Counted from the first letter of the stretch, positions 26,957 through 37,115 are shown. The stretch is 64,000 bases of DNA from CAZJUP01 sp964549275 (GCA_964549275.1 CAZJUP010000007.1:1-64000); one strand, 5' to 3'. Numbers and translations: made by a program. Notes: generated by a model not told the origin, from the sequence alone.

Positions 26957-27628
26957 TCAAATCCCTCCCTTCATCAGACCAAAATAAATCGTGATAAAAA
27001 AGAACCCTAAAGGAATGAAAAACCAAAACAGAACTCCAACCCATTCAATGAGTTTGCTGTATTTGTTATACCGAATACCAAAGGTTTGAAATGCAGATTG
27101 AAACCCATGCCTTAGATGAAAAGCCAACAGGATCATAGCGATGGCATAAAGGAGAGTAATTAATGGATTCCCAAACCCAATGGACGTATTAGCTGTAACA
27201 ATTTGGAAATAGGCATCATGGTCATGGATAACCTGAAATTGATACCAAAATGTGGAAAGGTGAGTCACAAGAAAAATGAAAATAACACTGCCTGTAACAA
27301 ACATATATCTGGAAAAAAAAGAGCTGTTTTCATTCACTTCATTTTCACTATATGGAACAGATCCGGCTCTTTTGTTTTCAATTGTAAGACGAATTCCGTT
27401 AACAATATGAATAAAAAACAGGAGCGCAAGGCCAGCTTCCATAACTCGAATAAGTGGCTTTACAGCCTCTAAACTTATCACAATCTGGTTAAACACATCT
27501 GGACCTGCAAAAAGAGCCAAATTGTTTATTAAATGAAATAACAGGAAAAGACACAATAATAACCCCGTTGTGGCCATAAAGATTTTTTTCCCGATAGAGG
27601 AATTTAAAAAAGTGGTGAACCAACGCAT
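26957..27628 (-). CDS. sdhC: Succinate dehydrogenase cytochrome b subunit (type B, single membrane subunit)
   Basis: 223 residues with five transmembrane helices. Histidines placed within helices ('LFHLINNL', 'LFFIHIVNG', 'THLSTFWY', 'LLAFHLRHGFQSAF') are the expected ligands of two haem b groups. This anchors the SdhAB pair and handles quinone. It is the first gene of the operon. The upstream 98 bases have no evident gene. Confidence 0.9.
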   Translation of the reverse strand: MRWFTTFLNSSIGKKIFMATTGLLLCLFLLFHLINNLALFAGPDVFNQIVISLEAVKPLIRVMEAGLALLFFIHIVNGIRLTIENKRAGSVPYSENEVNENSSFFSRYMFVTGSVIFIFLVTHLSTFWYQFQVIHDHDAYFQIVTANTSIGFGNPLITLLYAIAMILLAFHLRHGFQSAFQTFGIRYNKYSKLIEWVGVLFWFFIPLGFFFITIYFGLMKGGI

Positions 27629-27727
27629 ATTTACCTCGTTCGCAACAATAAGTGAAGGTCAAAATTATAAAGGATGGCTGAGAGTTAAAACGACATTATG
27701 CGGATAAAGTTCTCTTTTTTTTATTAT

Positions 27728-28141
27728 CTAAATTCGGTTTGCTAATTTCGCTCCCAAATGGCTACCATAAAATAAAGTTATTACTGCCATAACCCCAAGA
27801 AACAGATAGGTCCATTTTTTATCTGATCTTTTCGGAAGGCTCCCCTTTTTTGACCTCCAAATAAAGAGAAGTGTAAAAATTACTATTGAGAACACCTGTA
27901 TCCACCCATGGTTGTTCCAAATGGGTAAAACAGACCCAAAGTGTCCAATTTGGGTGTCTGCCAAAATTCCGGTTGCAATTCCCCCAGCTGCAGATAGTAA
28001 CCCTGTTAGCATAGTCCAACGTCCTGCAATTTCTAAATCCTGTTTGTCCGTGATAAAATAAATACAATCAAATAATATGGCTGTTGACAGAAGTGCGATA
28101 GGAAAATGAATAAATAGGGGATGAAATTCGGAAAAAGGCAT
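27728..28141 (-). CDS. DUF2231-type membrane protein
   Basis: 137 residues with four transmembrane helices. The start 'FHPLFIHFPIALLSTAILFD' has the conserved HP...HFP pattern of the DUF2231 family, predicted as a haem-binding or redox-related membrane protein. The stop of the upstream unknown membrane gene abuts this ATG, so they are coupled. It precedes sdhC on the same strand. Confidence 0.75.
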   Translation of the reverse strand: MPFSEFHPLFIHFPIALLSTAILFDCIYFITDKQDLEIAGRWTMLTGLLSAAGGIATGILADTQIGHFGSVLPIWNNHGWIQVFSIVIFTLLFIWRSKKGSLPKRSDKKWTYLFLGVMAVITLFYGSHLGAKLANRI

Positions 28142-28597
28142 TTAATCGTATTTTTTCAATTGTATTGAAGCTAAAACACTTATGAACCACATAAGCCAAT
28201 AAAGTAAAAGAACAACATTAAATGGAGATGTTGGGATATAAACAAAAGCAATTAAACTCAAACCTAGCATAAAAATAAACACTACAAAATGTATAACATT
28301 CCTTGCCATTGTCGTCCCCATTCTGGTGACAAAAACATAAGCAATTAATAATAGACCTATTGAAATAATCAATAAACCAAAAAATCTATAGCTGAACCGT
28401 AAATAATCGGGAAAGTAACGATTAACAGACTCAGAAAATAAGTTGTCAAAAGATGTTTGCAAAAGCGCTTCATTGGCTGACTTGTCCATAAGCCAAGGTT
28501 CTTGAATACAACACCACACTATTCCTAATCCTATAGCTGTTAATCCAATTAACATTAATGGAATCCAAGTAAAATTATGGAGTATCTTAGATGTCAT
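28142..28597 (-). CDS. Four-helix membrane protein of unknown function
   Basis: 151 residues with four hydrophobic segments (about 10-30, 70-90, 95-118, 125-145) and a charged region between the first two. I do not recognise a family. The stop codon directly abuts the start of the DUF2231-type gene, suggesting the two proteins work together in the inner membrane. It is divergent from the GGT gene at 28673 with only 75 bases between them. Confidence 0.55.
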   Translation of the reverse strand: MTSKILHNFTWIPLMLIGLTAIGLGIVWCCIQEPWLMDKSANEALLQTSFDNLFSESVNRYFPDYLRFSYRFFGLLIISIGLLLIAYVFVTRMGTTMARNVIHFVVFIFMLGLSLIAFVYIPTSPFNVVLLLYWLMWFISVLASIQLKKYD

Positions 28598-28672
28598 AAA
28601 ATAAACTTAATCATATTTATGCTTTTGAACCAAATGCTTGATTGGTCCAATATTCACCATTAGTTTTATACC

Positions 28673-30169
28673 ATGCGCGTTGGAACCATTGCCGCCGGTG
28701 AAAAGAATACCGCAGAAGCTGCCGCCGCTCTTTTAGAGGCCGGTGGAAATGCTTTTGATGCGTCGGTGGGTGCCGTCTTCACGTCTATGACATCAGAGTT
28801 CACTCTGACCGGTCCATGCGGGGGAGGCGCTCTTCTGGCATATCCAATAGATTCTGATCCTTTGGTATATGATTTTTTTGTAAACACTCCATCGTCTCTC
28901 CCTAGTCAAAACACAGATTTTTTTAAAATCACTGTGGATTTTGGACCCTCTTCTCAAGATTTTCATATTGGATTAGGATCTGTCGCAGTTCCGGGAACAT
29001 TGGCTGGTTTATTGTATGTACATAAAAAACATGGATGCCTTCCTTTAAAAACAGTTTTAGAACCCGCCATATTTGCAGCAAAACATGGAATAAGAATTAA
29101 TGACGCCCACGCTTACTTATATAAAATTCTCGATCCAATTCTATCATTACAGCCACAGGGTAAAAAATTGTTTCACCCAAACAACAGAGTATTACACGCT
29201 GGTGATAAGTTTAAAAATATCGATTTTGCCGATTTTTTAGACACAGTTCAAACAGAAGGCTCTGATTATTTTTACCGCGGGGCGGGTGCAAAAGATTTCT
29301 TATCACTGATGAACGATGGAGGACTCGTTACACCCAAAGACTTGATAAATTACCGCGTTATCGAAAGAAAACCGCTTATGTCTGCTTTTGCCAATAAACA
29401 ACTATTATCCAATCCAGCGCCTTCTACTGGAGGAACCCTCATTTCATTTATCCTTCAACTCTTGGACAGGGCAAAAATAAAATCATCCAGTTCAATGGCT
29501 ATGGCCTTTCATGCTGCAAATCTAACCCGGGCGGAAATCTGTTTAGATCCCACAGATGAATATCAAATATCAAGAATTCTCAATACTTCTATTATAAACC
29601 CATGGATAAATTTTATGGACACTTTTGACAATGATCCTCCATCACGCGGGGCGACAACACATGTAAGCATTATGGATAAAGACGGAAATGCTGCAAGCGT
29701 TACAACAACAAATGGAGAAGGATGTGGATATGTTCTGCCAGGAATGGGAATTATGCCGAACAACATGCTTGGAGAAGAAGACTTAAACCCTTTAGGGTTT
29801 CATCGGTGGACTGGTGGTCGAAGGTTACCAACAATGATGTCTCCTTCTATGGTCGTGGGAAAGAATGGACCTGAACTGGTTTTGGGAAGTGGTGGCAGTA
29901 ATCGAATTCGCTCTGCTATTTCTCAAGTTATATTTCACGTATTAACCAATAAACTGGATTTGCAATCAGCAATTAAAGCTCCCAGAATGCACCTTGACGG
30001 GAATACCCTTCATTGTGAGCCGGAAATTTCATTTTCAAAAGGTTTGCCTAAATGGATTCATCTTCATCGTTGGAAGAGTCCAAATTTATATTTTGGCGGT
30101 GTACACGCTGTAACGAAAACAGATGCTGTGGGAGATCCAAGAAGAGATGGATATGGAATTGTGCTGTAA
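28673..30169 (+). CDS. Gamma-glutamyltransferase-like enzyme without signal peptide
   Basis: 498 residues of the Ntn-hydrolase GGT family. The autoprocessing and nucleophile threonine is Thr328 in ATTHVSIMDKDGNA, followed by 'TTNGEGCGYVLPGMG' and 'PSMVVGKNGPELVLGSGGSN'. The reading frame starts directly with the catalytic N-domain ('GTIAAGEKNTAEAAAALLEAGGNAFDAS' core, abbreviated), so no export signal is present. It should cleave or transfer gamma-glutamyl groups. The next genes on the opposite strand are a C26-type peptidase and a GshA-like ligase. Confidence 0.83.
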   Translation: MRVGTIAAGEKNTAEAAAALLEAGGNAFDASVGAVFTSMTSEFTLTGPCGGGALLAYPIDSDPLVYDFFVNTPSSLPSQNTDFFKITVDFGPSSQDFHIGLGSVAVPGTLAGLLYVHKKHGCLPLKTVLEPAIFAAKHGIRINDAHAYLYKILDPILSLQPQGKKLFHPNNRVLHAGDKFKNIDFADFLDTVQTEGSDYFYRGAGAKDFLSLMNDGGLVTPKDLINYRVIERKPLMSAFANKQLLSNPAPSTGGTLISFILQLLDRAKIKSSSSMAMAFHAANLTRAEICLDPTDEYQISRILNTSIINPWINFMDTFDNDPPSRGATTHVSIMDKDGNAASVTTTNGEGCGYVLPGMGIMPNNMLGEEDLNPLGFHRWTGGRRLPTMMSPSMVVGKNGPELVLGSGGSNRIRSAISQVIFHVLTNKLDLQSAIKAPRMHLDGNTLHCEPEISFSKGLPKWIHLHRWKSPNLYFGGVHAVTKTDAVGDPRRDGYGIVL

Positions 30170-30209
30170 GGATTACATGGTATAAGGGTACCCGACAATG
30201 TGAATTTCT

Positions 30210-30947
30210 TTAGGTAAGGTTCATGTTTTTTCTCTTTAAGGATTCAGAAGAAAGCCATTCAAACAGTCGAACTTGCTCTGGGTTGTCTAACCCTATTTCC
30301 GGATGCCACTGAACAGCAATAAACGCATTCCTTTCATCTATGTCTTCTATAGCTTCGATTAGACCATCTTCTGAATGAGCGACAGCCTTTAACCCTTTTC
30401 CCAGCTTCCAAATCCCCTGATGGTGAGTGCTTGCAACCTCTGGTGTTTTGTTATTTATTACTCTATAAATCAAACTGTCCTCTACTAAGGTAACGGGATG
30501 GTTAACCCATTTTCCATTGAATTCTCCATGATAAATAGCACCACCCATCTGGGAGTTCAAGTCTTCGTATAAACTGCCACCATAAATCACATTAATATGT
30601 TGAAATCCAGCACAAATTGATAAAATGGGTATTTTATGCTTTTTGGCCGCCAGGAAAAGAGATCGATCAAATTTTTCCCGCGTGGGATGCATAATATCTT
30701 CATCTAGCAGTTCTGGGCTTTTTCCGCCATAAATATCATGGGGTAGATCTGGTCCACCCACGGTAAGCAATCCATCAATAGACTGAACAATTTCTTCTAT
30801 GGTACCACCATTAGCCGGATAATGGAGCGTAACGGGAATCCCTCCGCCCATCCAAACGGCTTTGTAATATTTTTCCTGAGTTCCGTTCCAAAATAGATTT
30901 CGGTGTTCAAAATAATACGGGTTAATTCCAATTAAGGGTTTCTTCAC
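30210..30947 (-). CDS. Class I glutamine amidotransferase-like gamma-glutamyl hydrolase (C26 family)
   Basis: 245 residues. The nucleophile Cys112 (SICAGFQHINV) and the QWHPEI motif with His215 and Glu217 give the full catalytic triad of the C26/PuuD type. It probably hydrolyses gamma-glutamyl amides. The start is GTG with AAGGAAA about seven bases upstream, within the end of the preceding GshA-like gene (26-base overlap). The substrate, for example gamma-glutamyl-cysteine or gamma-glutamyl-GABA, is an inference from context. Confidence 0.78.
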   Translation of the reverse strand: MKKPLIGINPYYFEHRNLFWNGTQEKYYKAVWMGGGIPVTLHYPANGGTIEEIVQSIDGLLTVGGPDLPHDIYGGKSPELLDEDIMHPTREKFDRSLFLAAKKHKIPILSICAGFQHINVIYGGSLYEDLNSQMGGAIYHGEFNGKWVNHPVTLVEDSLIYRVINNKTPEVASTHHQGIWKLGKGLKAVAHSEDGLIEAIEDIDERNAFIAVQWHPEIGLDNPEQVRLFEWLSSESLKRKNMNLT

Positions 30948-32214
30948 AGCGTTTCCTTAAAAATTCATTTAGTGTGAGACCACTTTTTTCATAAGCTTTT
31001 TGACATTGTAAACTCATGAAACCGTCGTTAAAAAATGCATTTAAATAAGGGTCTAAAAATGTCAACTCGTCTTTAACGCCCATCCATTCTTTTCTTTCTA
31101 CCAACCCATCCAAGGCTAAGATGCAGACTTGTTCCAACCAGTATCCAATATGTTTATCATGAGGTCCCTTCTGATTTAAATCCAATTTTTTAGCTCGACG
31201 ATTGAGCATATTTCGATCATTTAGCGTAAAACCGTTTGCAAAGTCCCTGACTTTTTCCCGCGTCTTATTTCCGGTTAATAATCCAAGCCAAAATGCGGCA
31301 GGAGCCAGTTCATATCCGCTGGGAGGACGATCAGCTCCCCGGATTTCCAAGACATGTTTAAAACGAATGTGTGTAAATATTTGGTGTAGCGCGGACAATA
31401 TTTCCTCGCGGCCCGGGTTTTTGCATGTCTCTAAATACTGACCCAATGTTCCTTCAAATCCACTTGCGTTTCCATTAGGCTCATAGACAAAAATGGCAGG
31501 CACATTCATTACATAATTTGAAAATTTATCCAATAAATATTTAGAGTCATCCATCCCATGTTCTAAAAGAGAACCACAACGAACAGGATCTGTATCTGAC
31601 CATATATTATACCTGACATTTTTTGTCTTCGTTGAGTTTCCGTTCATAAATGGACTATTGGCAAATAAAAGAGATGAAAAAGGTTGCAATACATCTGAAA
31701 TATAAGCCATTTCTTCCGCATCTTTTTTCGAAGCAAGATCCAAATTAATTTGAATGCTTGTTGTGTTCCTCATCATCCATGGCCCCAGCTGACCAGCTTG
31801 ACGAAAACGATTATCCATTATCCTGTATTTATTTTGATCAATGAGGTCTATTTCCTCCGGCGAATATAGTGGCTCAAGAGACAGGTCTAATACATATAAG
31901 TCGTTTTCATGACAGAGAGAAAGTTCTCTGGATTTATGTTTTTGTAAACTCTTGTTTATATCGTGAAGCCCTTTGGTCGGTTGGGAAGCCCACTCTAGCT
32001 GTCCCCCAGGTTCCAAGGAATAGGAAGATTCATCTGTCTCTTTCAAAATATCCACCAATAAATCTGAAGCGGAATATTTCGAACCCTTGTTTACCGGAAT
32101 TCTATTAAAATGTTTATCATAGAATAAACACTCAACTTCTATGCCAATACGCCGCTTTTTGGCTGACACCCTGTTAGATAAAATTACAGATTGCAGTTTT
32201 TCCTGAATACTCAT
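30922..32214 (-). CDS. Glutamate-cysteine ligase (GCS2/plant-type GshA)
   Basis: 430 residues of the ATP-dependent glutamate-cysteine ligase superfamily, GCS2-like. Motifs visible are 'RRIGIEVECLFYD' near 21-33, 'EPGGQLEWASQP' near 68-79, 'MRNTTSIQINLDL' near 148-160 and 'LEIRGADRPP' near 289-298. It would form gamma-glutamylcysteine, the first thiol precursor. No glutathione synthetase is in the window. It overlaps the C26 hydrolase gene downstream by 26 bases. Confidence 0.8.
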   Translation of the reverse strand: MSIQEKLQSVILSNRVSAKKRRIGIEVECLFYDKHFNRIPVNKGSKYSASDLLVDILKETDESSYSLEPGGQLEWASQPTKGLHDINKSLQKHKSRELSLCHENDLYVLDLSLEPLYSPEEIDLIDQNKYRIMDNRFRQAGQLGPWMMRNTTSIQINLDLASKKDAEEMAYISDVLQPFSSLLFANSPFMNGNSTKTKNVRYNIWSDTDPVRCGSLLEHGMDDSKYLLDKFSNYVMNVPAIFVYEPNGNASGFEGTLGQYLETCKNPGREEILSALHQIFTHIRFKHVLEIRGADRPPSGYELAPAAFWLGLLTGNKTREKVRDFANGFTLNDRNMLNRRAKKLDLNQKGPHDKHIGYWLEQVCILALDGLVERKEWMGVKDELTFLDPYLNAFFNDGFMSLQCQKAYEKSGLTLNEFLRKRCEETLNWN

Positions 32215-32229
32215 AGTCTCTAGTTTACA

Positions 32230-32781
32230 TTATTCCCATGATCTTAGTTGCGTTTTTTTCAACATCCGTTCGATGGATTTTTCTGGGTTCAGACTATTAA
32301 CATCTTCAAATCGAACCCAAGCCACATCATGGGATTCATCACTAATAACAATATCTTCCGGACCGTGGTCTGTTTCCAACAAAAACCGAATATCATAATG
32401 AAAATGTTGTGGTTCATATTCATTGGGTGGTATCAGATGTATGTCGAGATCAAAAATGTTTTTCGAAAGAAATAAAAACCGATTTAACCCCGATTCTTCC
32501 TTCGCTTCTGAATAAGCAACATCTTGAAGGTGTGGGCAACCATCTGCATGTCCTCCCAGCTGTAGCCACAAGTTTAGCTTTTTATGATGAGTCATTAGAA
32601 CTGATGTTCGTTCTCTATCAATCACCCAAGCAGATCCTGTAAAATGCCCAATTTCATTGTCACGATTGAAGCAGTTTTTATTTGTTTCCAAAAAACCCAA
32701 AACATCGCGTATCGTTTCAGATTCTTCGGAATATTTTTGTTTATACTTCAAAAGTGATTTTTTCAGTGGTTGCCTGTCCAT
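32230..32781 (-). CDS. Nudix hydrolase
   Basis: 183 residues. A divergent Nudix box is visible: 'LGGHADGCPHLQDVAYSEAK' followed by EESGL. The GG, the acidic residues and E-E-x-G-L are present, while the usual Arg of RE-x2-EE is replaced. It hydrolyses a nucleoside-diphosphate-linked substrate that the sequence does not identify. It lies 15 bases upstream of the GshA-like gene on the same strand and may belong to that unit. Confidence 0.72.
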   Translation of the reverse strand: MDRQPLKKSLLKYKQKYSEESETIRDVLGFLETNKNCFNRDNEIGHFTGSAWVIDRERTSVLMTHHKKLNLWLQLGGHADGCPHLQDVAYSEAKEESGLNRFLFLSKNIFDLDIHLIPPNEYEPQHFHYDIRFLLETDHGPEDIVISDESHDVAWVRFEDVNSLNPEKSIERMLKKTQLRSWE

Positions 32782-32940
32782 GCTTTTTGTCCGGTTTAAT
32801 CAACAAAAAATTACAACAAATCAATCATTAACCTGGCATGAGGAATTTTTGATTTTAGCAGTTTTGATATATCATTCGATCCTCATTAATTTCTAGCTTT
32901 TATTCAGACAATATTGTCCTAATTCAATGAGGTTGTTTAC

Positions 32941-35637
32941 ATGAAATCCGTATATTTCTTTGGTCATGGTCATGCCGAGGGGCGGGCTGATATGAAAAAT
33001 CTTCTGGGTGGCAAAGGCGCAAACCTGGCTGAAATGACAAACATTGGGATTCCGGTTCCGCCGGGATTTACTCTGACAACAGAGGTTTGCAATTATTATT
33101 ATGATAATCATCTTTCCTATCCTGAGGATCTGGAGGTTCAAGTCCACGATGCAATTCGACAAACTGAAGCTATTATGGATAAGCGGTTTGGTGATGAGAA
33201 AAACCCTCTTTTATTATCTGTAAGATCGGGTGCAAGACAGTCTATGCCCGGCATGATGGAAACTGTTCTAAACATCGGACTCACCTCTAAGACCATTCCG
33301 GGTCTGATAGAAAAAACACAAAACCCGCGATTTGTTTACGACGCTTACCGAAGGCTTATTATGATGTATTCGGATGTTGTCATGGAAAAAGCCGAGGGGA
33401 TCGAGACTGAAGATGGCGCTGGTATCCGTCATCAGCTGGAGGCAATTTTAGACATCTTTAAAAGAGATAAAGGATATCAAAACGATATTGATTTGTCTGG
33501 AAATGACTGGAAACACATTTCCGATGAATTTAAAGGGAAAATAAAAGAGACTTTCAACCGAGACTTTCCTGATGATGGACTAGAGCAATTATGGGGAGGA
33601 ATAACCGCAGTCTTTCGCAGTTGGAACGGAAAACGTGCTGTCAATTATAGGAGGATAGAAGGGTTACCAAGCGATTGGGGAACTGCAGTAAACGTTCAGG
33701 CAATGGTTTTTGGAAATACGGGAACAAACTCAGCAACGGGTGTTGCTTTCACCCGAAACCCGGCCACAGGTGAGAATAATTTTTATGGCGAGTGGCTTCA
33801 AAATGCACAAGGGGAAGATGTTGTCGCTGGAATTCGCACACCACACCCCCTTAATGACAGTACAAAAACAGAAGAATCGGCCCATAGAGAATCTTTAGAA
33901 GCTTTTTTACCGACAATTTACCAAACTCTTGATAAAATTCGTATCAAGCTAGAAACACATTATAGAGATATGCAGGATATTGAATTTACTATAGAAAATG
34001 GTACCCTGTGGATGCTTCAAACCCGAACAGGGAAAAGAAACGGACCTGCTGCCATTCAAATGGCCGTGGATATGGTTGCTGAGAAACTAATCTCCAAGAA
34101 AGAAGCTGTACTTCGTGTTTTACCAAACCAAATTGATGAATTACTGCATCCCATGCTCGATCCAAAAGAAGAAACTAAAACGGAACTTTTGGCTAAAGGA
34201 TTGCCGGCAGGACCCGGTGGAGCCATTGGCCAAGTAGTTTTTTCCGCTGACGATGCTGAGACTTGGGCAAAAGAAGGAAAGTCAGTCGTTTTAGTTCGAA
34301 ACGAAACTTCTCCTGAAGATGTTCATGGAATGCATGCAGCAAAAGCTATTTTAACAGCCAAAGGAGGTATGACTTCTCATGCAGCGCTTGTGGCTCGAGG
34401 CTGGGGAAAATGTTGTATTGTGGGTTGTGGATCTTTAAACATCAATGCAAAGAATAAAACAATTGATGTAAATGGTTCTCTTTTAAAAGAAGGTGACTGG
34501 ATATCGATGAACGGAACAAAAGGAACTGTTTACTCCGGCAAAATCACGCTCTCAGCCGCCGATCCGGAATCAAATAAAGCCTATAAACAGCTTATAGGTT
34601 GGGCAGATGAATTCCGCTCCTTAAAGGTTCGAACCAATGCGGAGCGCCCTGAAGACGCAAAACAAGCCCGCACATTTGGAGCCCAGGGAATTGGACTTTG
34701 TCGAACTGAACATATGTTTTTTGATCCAGAAAGAATTCTTGCAGTTCGAAAAATGATCCTTGCAGAATCTACTGAAGATCGCCGGTCGGCCATAATGGAA
34801 TTACTGCCTTACCAACGAGAAGACTTTAAAGGAATTCTTCTGGCGATGGAAGGGCTTCCGGTAACGGTACGCCTCTTAGACCCACCATTACACGAGTTTA
34901 TAACTCTGACGGATTCACAAGTTGATAATCTGTCTTCTGAAATTGGGACATCCAATGAAAAAATAAAAGCGCGAATCGCAAATTTACATGAACTGAACCC
35001 TATGTTGGGTCATAGAGGATGTCGCCTAGGAATTTCCTACCCGGAAATAACTGAAATGCAAGCTCGGGCACTTTTCGAGGCCACGGCTGAGTTAACCAAA
35101 ACTGGGCTATCTGTTTATCCGGAGGTCATGATTCCATTGGTCGGTACATATACAGAGTTTGAAAACCAAGAAGCTGTTATCAGAACTGTCGCGAAAAAAG
35201 TTGTTGATGAACAAAATATTACATTTGATTTTTTGGTTGGAACAATGATTGAACTACCGCGGGCTTGCCTAACGGCTGATGAAATTGCAAAAACAGCAGA
35301 GTTTTTTAGCTTTGGCACCAACGATTTAACACAAACAACTTATGGGTTCAGTCGTGATGATATTGGAGGATTTTTACCAGATTTTCTCGAAAGAAAAATT
35401 CTAACCCATGATCCGTTTCAAAGCTTGGATCAAAGCGGAGTTGGACAATTGCTCTCTATGGGAGTAGACAAAGGACGGTCTGTCAGAGAAGATTTAAAAA
35501 TAGGAATTTGTGGAGAACATGGCGGTGACCCTGATAGTGTTGAGTTTTGTCATAAAAATGGATTAAACTATGTGAGCTGTTCTCCATTTCGTGTTCCCGT
35601 TGCACGGCTTGCAGCTGCCCATGCGGCACTAAAGTAA
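32941..35637 (+). CDS. ppdK: Pyruvate, phosphate dikinase
   Basis: 898 residues, near the usual family length. The N-terminal ATP-grasp part ('GGKGANLAEMTNIGIPVPPG'), the swivelling phosphohistidine domain (GGMTSHAALVARG, catalytic His480) and the C-terminal TIM-barrel PEP/pyruvate domain (from about 540) are all present. It interconverts PEP and pyruvate, in glycolytic or gluconeogenic direction, and its paired gene context includes a pyruvate kinase at 49 kb. GAGG lies eight bases before the ATG. Confidence 0.95.
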   Translation: MKSVYFFGHGHAEGRADMKNLLGGKGANLAEMTNIGIPVPPGFTLTTEVCNYYYDNHLSYPEDLEVQVHDAIRQTEAIMDKRFGDEKNPLLLSVRSGARQSMPGMMETVLNIGLTSKTIPGLIEKTQNPRFVYDAYRRLIMMYSDVVMEKAEGIETEDGAGIRHQLEAILDIFKRDKGYQNDIDLSGNDWKHISDEFKGKIKETFNRDFPDDGLEQLWGGITAVFRSWNGKRAVNYRRIEGLPSDWGTAVNVQAMVFGNTGTNSATGVAFTRNPATGENNFYGEWLQNAQGEDVVAGIRTPHPLNDSTKTEESAHRESLEAFLPTIYQTLDKIRIKLETHYRDMQDIEFTIENGTLWMLQTRTGKRNGPAAIQMAVDMVAEKLISKKEAVLRVLPNQIDELLHPMLDPKEETKTELLAKGLPAGPGGAIGQVVFSADDAETWAKEGKSVVLVRNETSPEDVHGMHAAKAILTAKGGMTSHAALVARGWGKCCIVGCGSLNINAKNKTIDVNGSLLKEGDWISMNGTKGTVYSGKITLSAADPESNKAYKQLIGWADEFRSLKVRTNAERPEDAKQARTFGAQGIGLCRTEHMFFDPERILAVRKMILAESTEDRRSAIMELLPYQREDFKGILLAMEGLPVTVRLLDPPLHEFITLTDSQVDNLSSEIGTSNEKIKARIANLHELNPMLGHRGCRLGISYPEITEMQARALFEATAELTKTGLSVYPEVMIPLVGTYTEFENQEAVIRTVAKKVVDEQNITFDFLVGTMIELPRACLTADEIAKTAEFFSFGTNDLTQTTYGFSRDDIGGFLPDFLERKILTHDPFQSLDQSGVGQLLSMGVDKGRSVREDLKIGICGEHGGDPDSVEFCHKNGLNYVSCSPFRVPVARLAAAHAALK

Positions 35638-35654
35638 CTCGTTATCTCTTTATA

Positions 35655-37046
35655 TTAAATCGACTCGAACTTCGCAGTAAAGTGTCGTAAAAAAGGAGGT
35701 TGTTCAATAATGTTGAATCCTTTCATGGCCTTTCTCTTTTCATATATACCTCGAGCTACTTCTATCACATAGTCAATGTGGCTTTGGGTGTGCGTTCTCC
35801 TGGGAAGGGCCAGCCGGACCAACTCCATTGCTGCTGGGGTTTCCTGATGTGATCCTTCTATTTTTTTCCCAAACATTACAGAACCAATTTCACATGTTCT
35901 TATTCCACCCGCTAAATATAACTCAACGGCCAAACTTTGCCCTGGATATTGACTGGGCGGAACATGAGGAAGTAATGCTTTTGCGTCCAAATAGACAGCA
36001 TGCCCACCAGGTGGCTGAATAATGGGGAATCCCATTTCTGAGAGATGGTCACCAAGATATTGGGCTTCGGCCAAACGATATTTTAAATAGTCTTCTTCCA
36101 AGACTTCTTCGAGACCAACAGCTATAGCTTCCAAATCTCTCCCGGCTAATCCCCCATAAGTTGGAAAGCCTTCAGTCAGAATCAATAAATCTTTTTCTTC
36201 TCTTGCCAACTCGTCATTGTTTGTACACAGAAATCCTCCAATGTTGGCCAACCCGTCCTTCTTGGCGCTCATGGTACATCCATCGGCAAAGGACATCATT
36301 TCTTTCACAATGTCTTTAACTGATTTTTCTTTGTATCCCGGCTCGCGCAGCTTGATGAAATATGCGTTTTCTGCAAATCTAGCGGCATCAAAGTATAGCG
36401 GTATCTTATAAGGGGCTAATACCGCTTTCACTGCTTTGATGTTTTCCATAGAAACAGGCTGCCCGCCTCCTGAATTATTCGTAACAGTTAGCATGCAGAG
36501 AGGAATTTTCTCAGGTCCATTTTTTTGAATAAGTGATTTAAGTTTTTTTACATCCATATTACCTTTGAATGGATGCACAACCTCAGGATCTTTTCCCTCT
36601 TCGATTACTAAATCTTCCGCAGTGGCACCTTGAAACTCAACATTGGCTCTTGTGGTATCAAAATGAGTGTTATTCGGAACAATATCTCCCGGTTTACACA
36701 TCACTGAAAACAAAATGCGCTCTGCAGCTCTGCCTTGATGGGTTGGAATAACATTGGAAAAACCTAATATATCCATTATTGCTGCTTCAAAACGCAAAAA
36801 ACTGTCGCTTCCTGCATAGGATTCGTCCCCCTGCATCATGGCTCCCCATTGTTTAGAACTCATCGCACCTGTCCCACTATCTGTTAAAAGGTCTATGAGT
36901 ACATCCCGAGCTCGAATTTTAAATAAATTATAATTAGCATTTTTAACAACATTTTCCCTTTCGTCTCTAGTGGTCATTCGTATTGGTTCCACAGATTTTA
37001 TAATAAACGGTTCAATTACAGTTCTAAACTCGTGTTTAATAGACAT
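35655..37046 (-). CDS. tnaA: Tryptophanase
   Basis: 463 residues of the beta-eliminating lyase family. The PLP-binding Lys263 lies in 'MSAKKDGLANIGG'. Later comes 'GGIRTCEIGSVMFG', with Ile where tyrosine phenol-lyases have the substrate-binding Arg of 'ERG', so tryptophanase is the better call. It would make indole, pyruvate and ammonia. The pyruvate-handling gene ppdK converges with it (18-base gap). The motor-operon terminator lies 29-53 bases upstream of its start. No TnaC-like leader peptide is evident. Confidence 0.85.
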   Translation of the reverse strand: MSIKHEFRTVIEPFIIKSVEPIRMTTRDERENVVKNANYNLFKIRARDVLIDLLTDSGTGAMSSKQWGAMMQGDESYAGSDSFLRFEAAIMDILGFSNVIPTHQGRAAERILFSVMCKPGDIVPNNTHFDTTRANVEFQGATAEDLVIEEGKDPEVVHPFKGNMDVKKLKSLIQKNGPEKIPLCMLTVTNNSGGGQPVSMENIKAVKAVLAPYKIPLYFDAARFAENAYFIKLREPGYKEKSVKDIVKEMMSFADGCTMSAKKDGLANIGGFLCTNNDELAREEKDLLILTEGFPTYGGLAGRDLEAIAVGLEEVLEEDYLKYRLAEAQYLGDHLSEMGFPIIQPPGGHAVYLDAKALLPHVPPSQYPGQSLAVELYLAGGIRTCEIGSVMFGKKIEGSHQETPAAMELVRLALPRRTHTQSHIDYVIEVARGIYEKRKAMKGFNIIEQPPFLRHFTAKFESI

Positions 37047-37074
37047 GGTTTCCTCACAAATTTAATAGAAATTA

Positions 37075-37099
37075 AAAAGCCCCCGAATAGGGGGCTTTT
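37075..37099 (-). terminator. Terminator of the motor-like operon
   Basis: A stem of AAAAGCCCCC/GGGGGCTTTT around a GAATA loop lies 17 bases downstream of the FliG-like stop on the minus strand. It is read as a Rho-independent terminator. It separates the motor operon from tnaA, which begins 29 bases further on. Confidence 0.88.
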
Positions 37100-37115
37100 C
37101 TTTTACTCTAACGAT

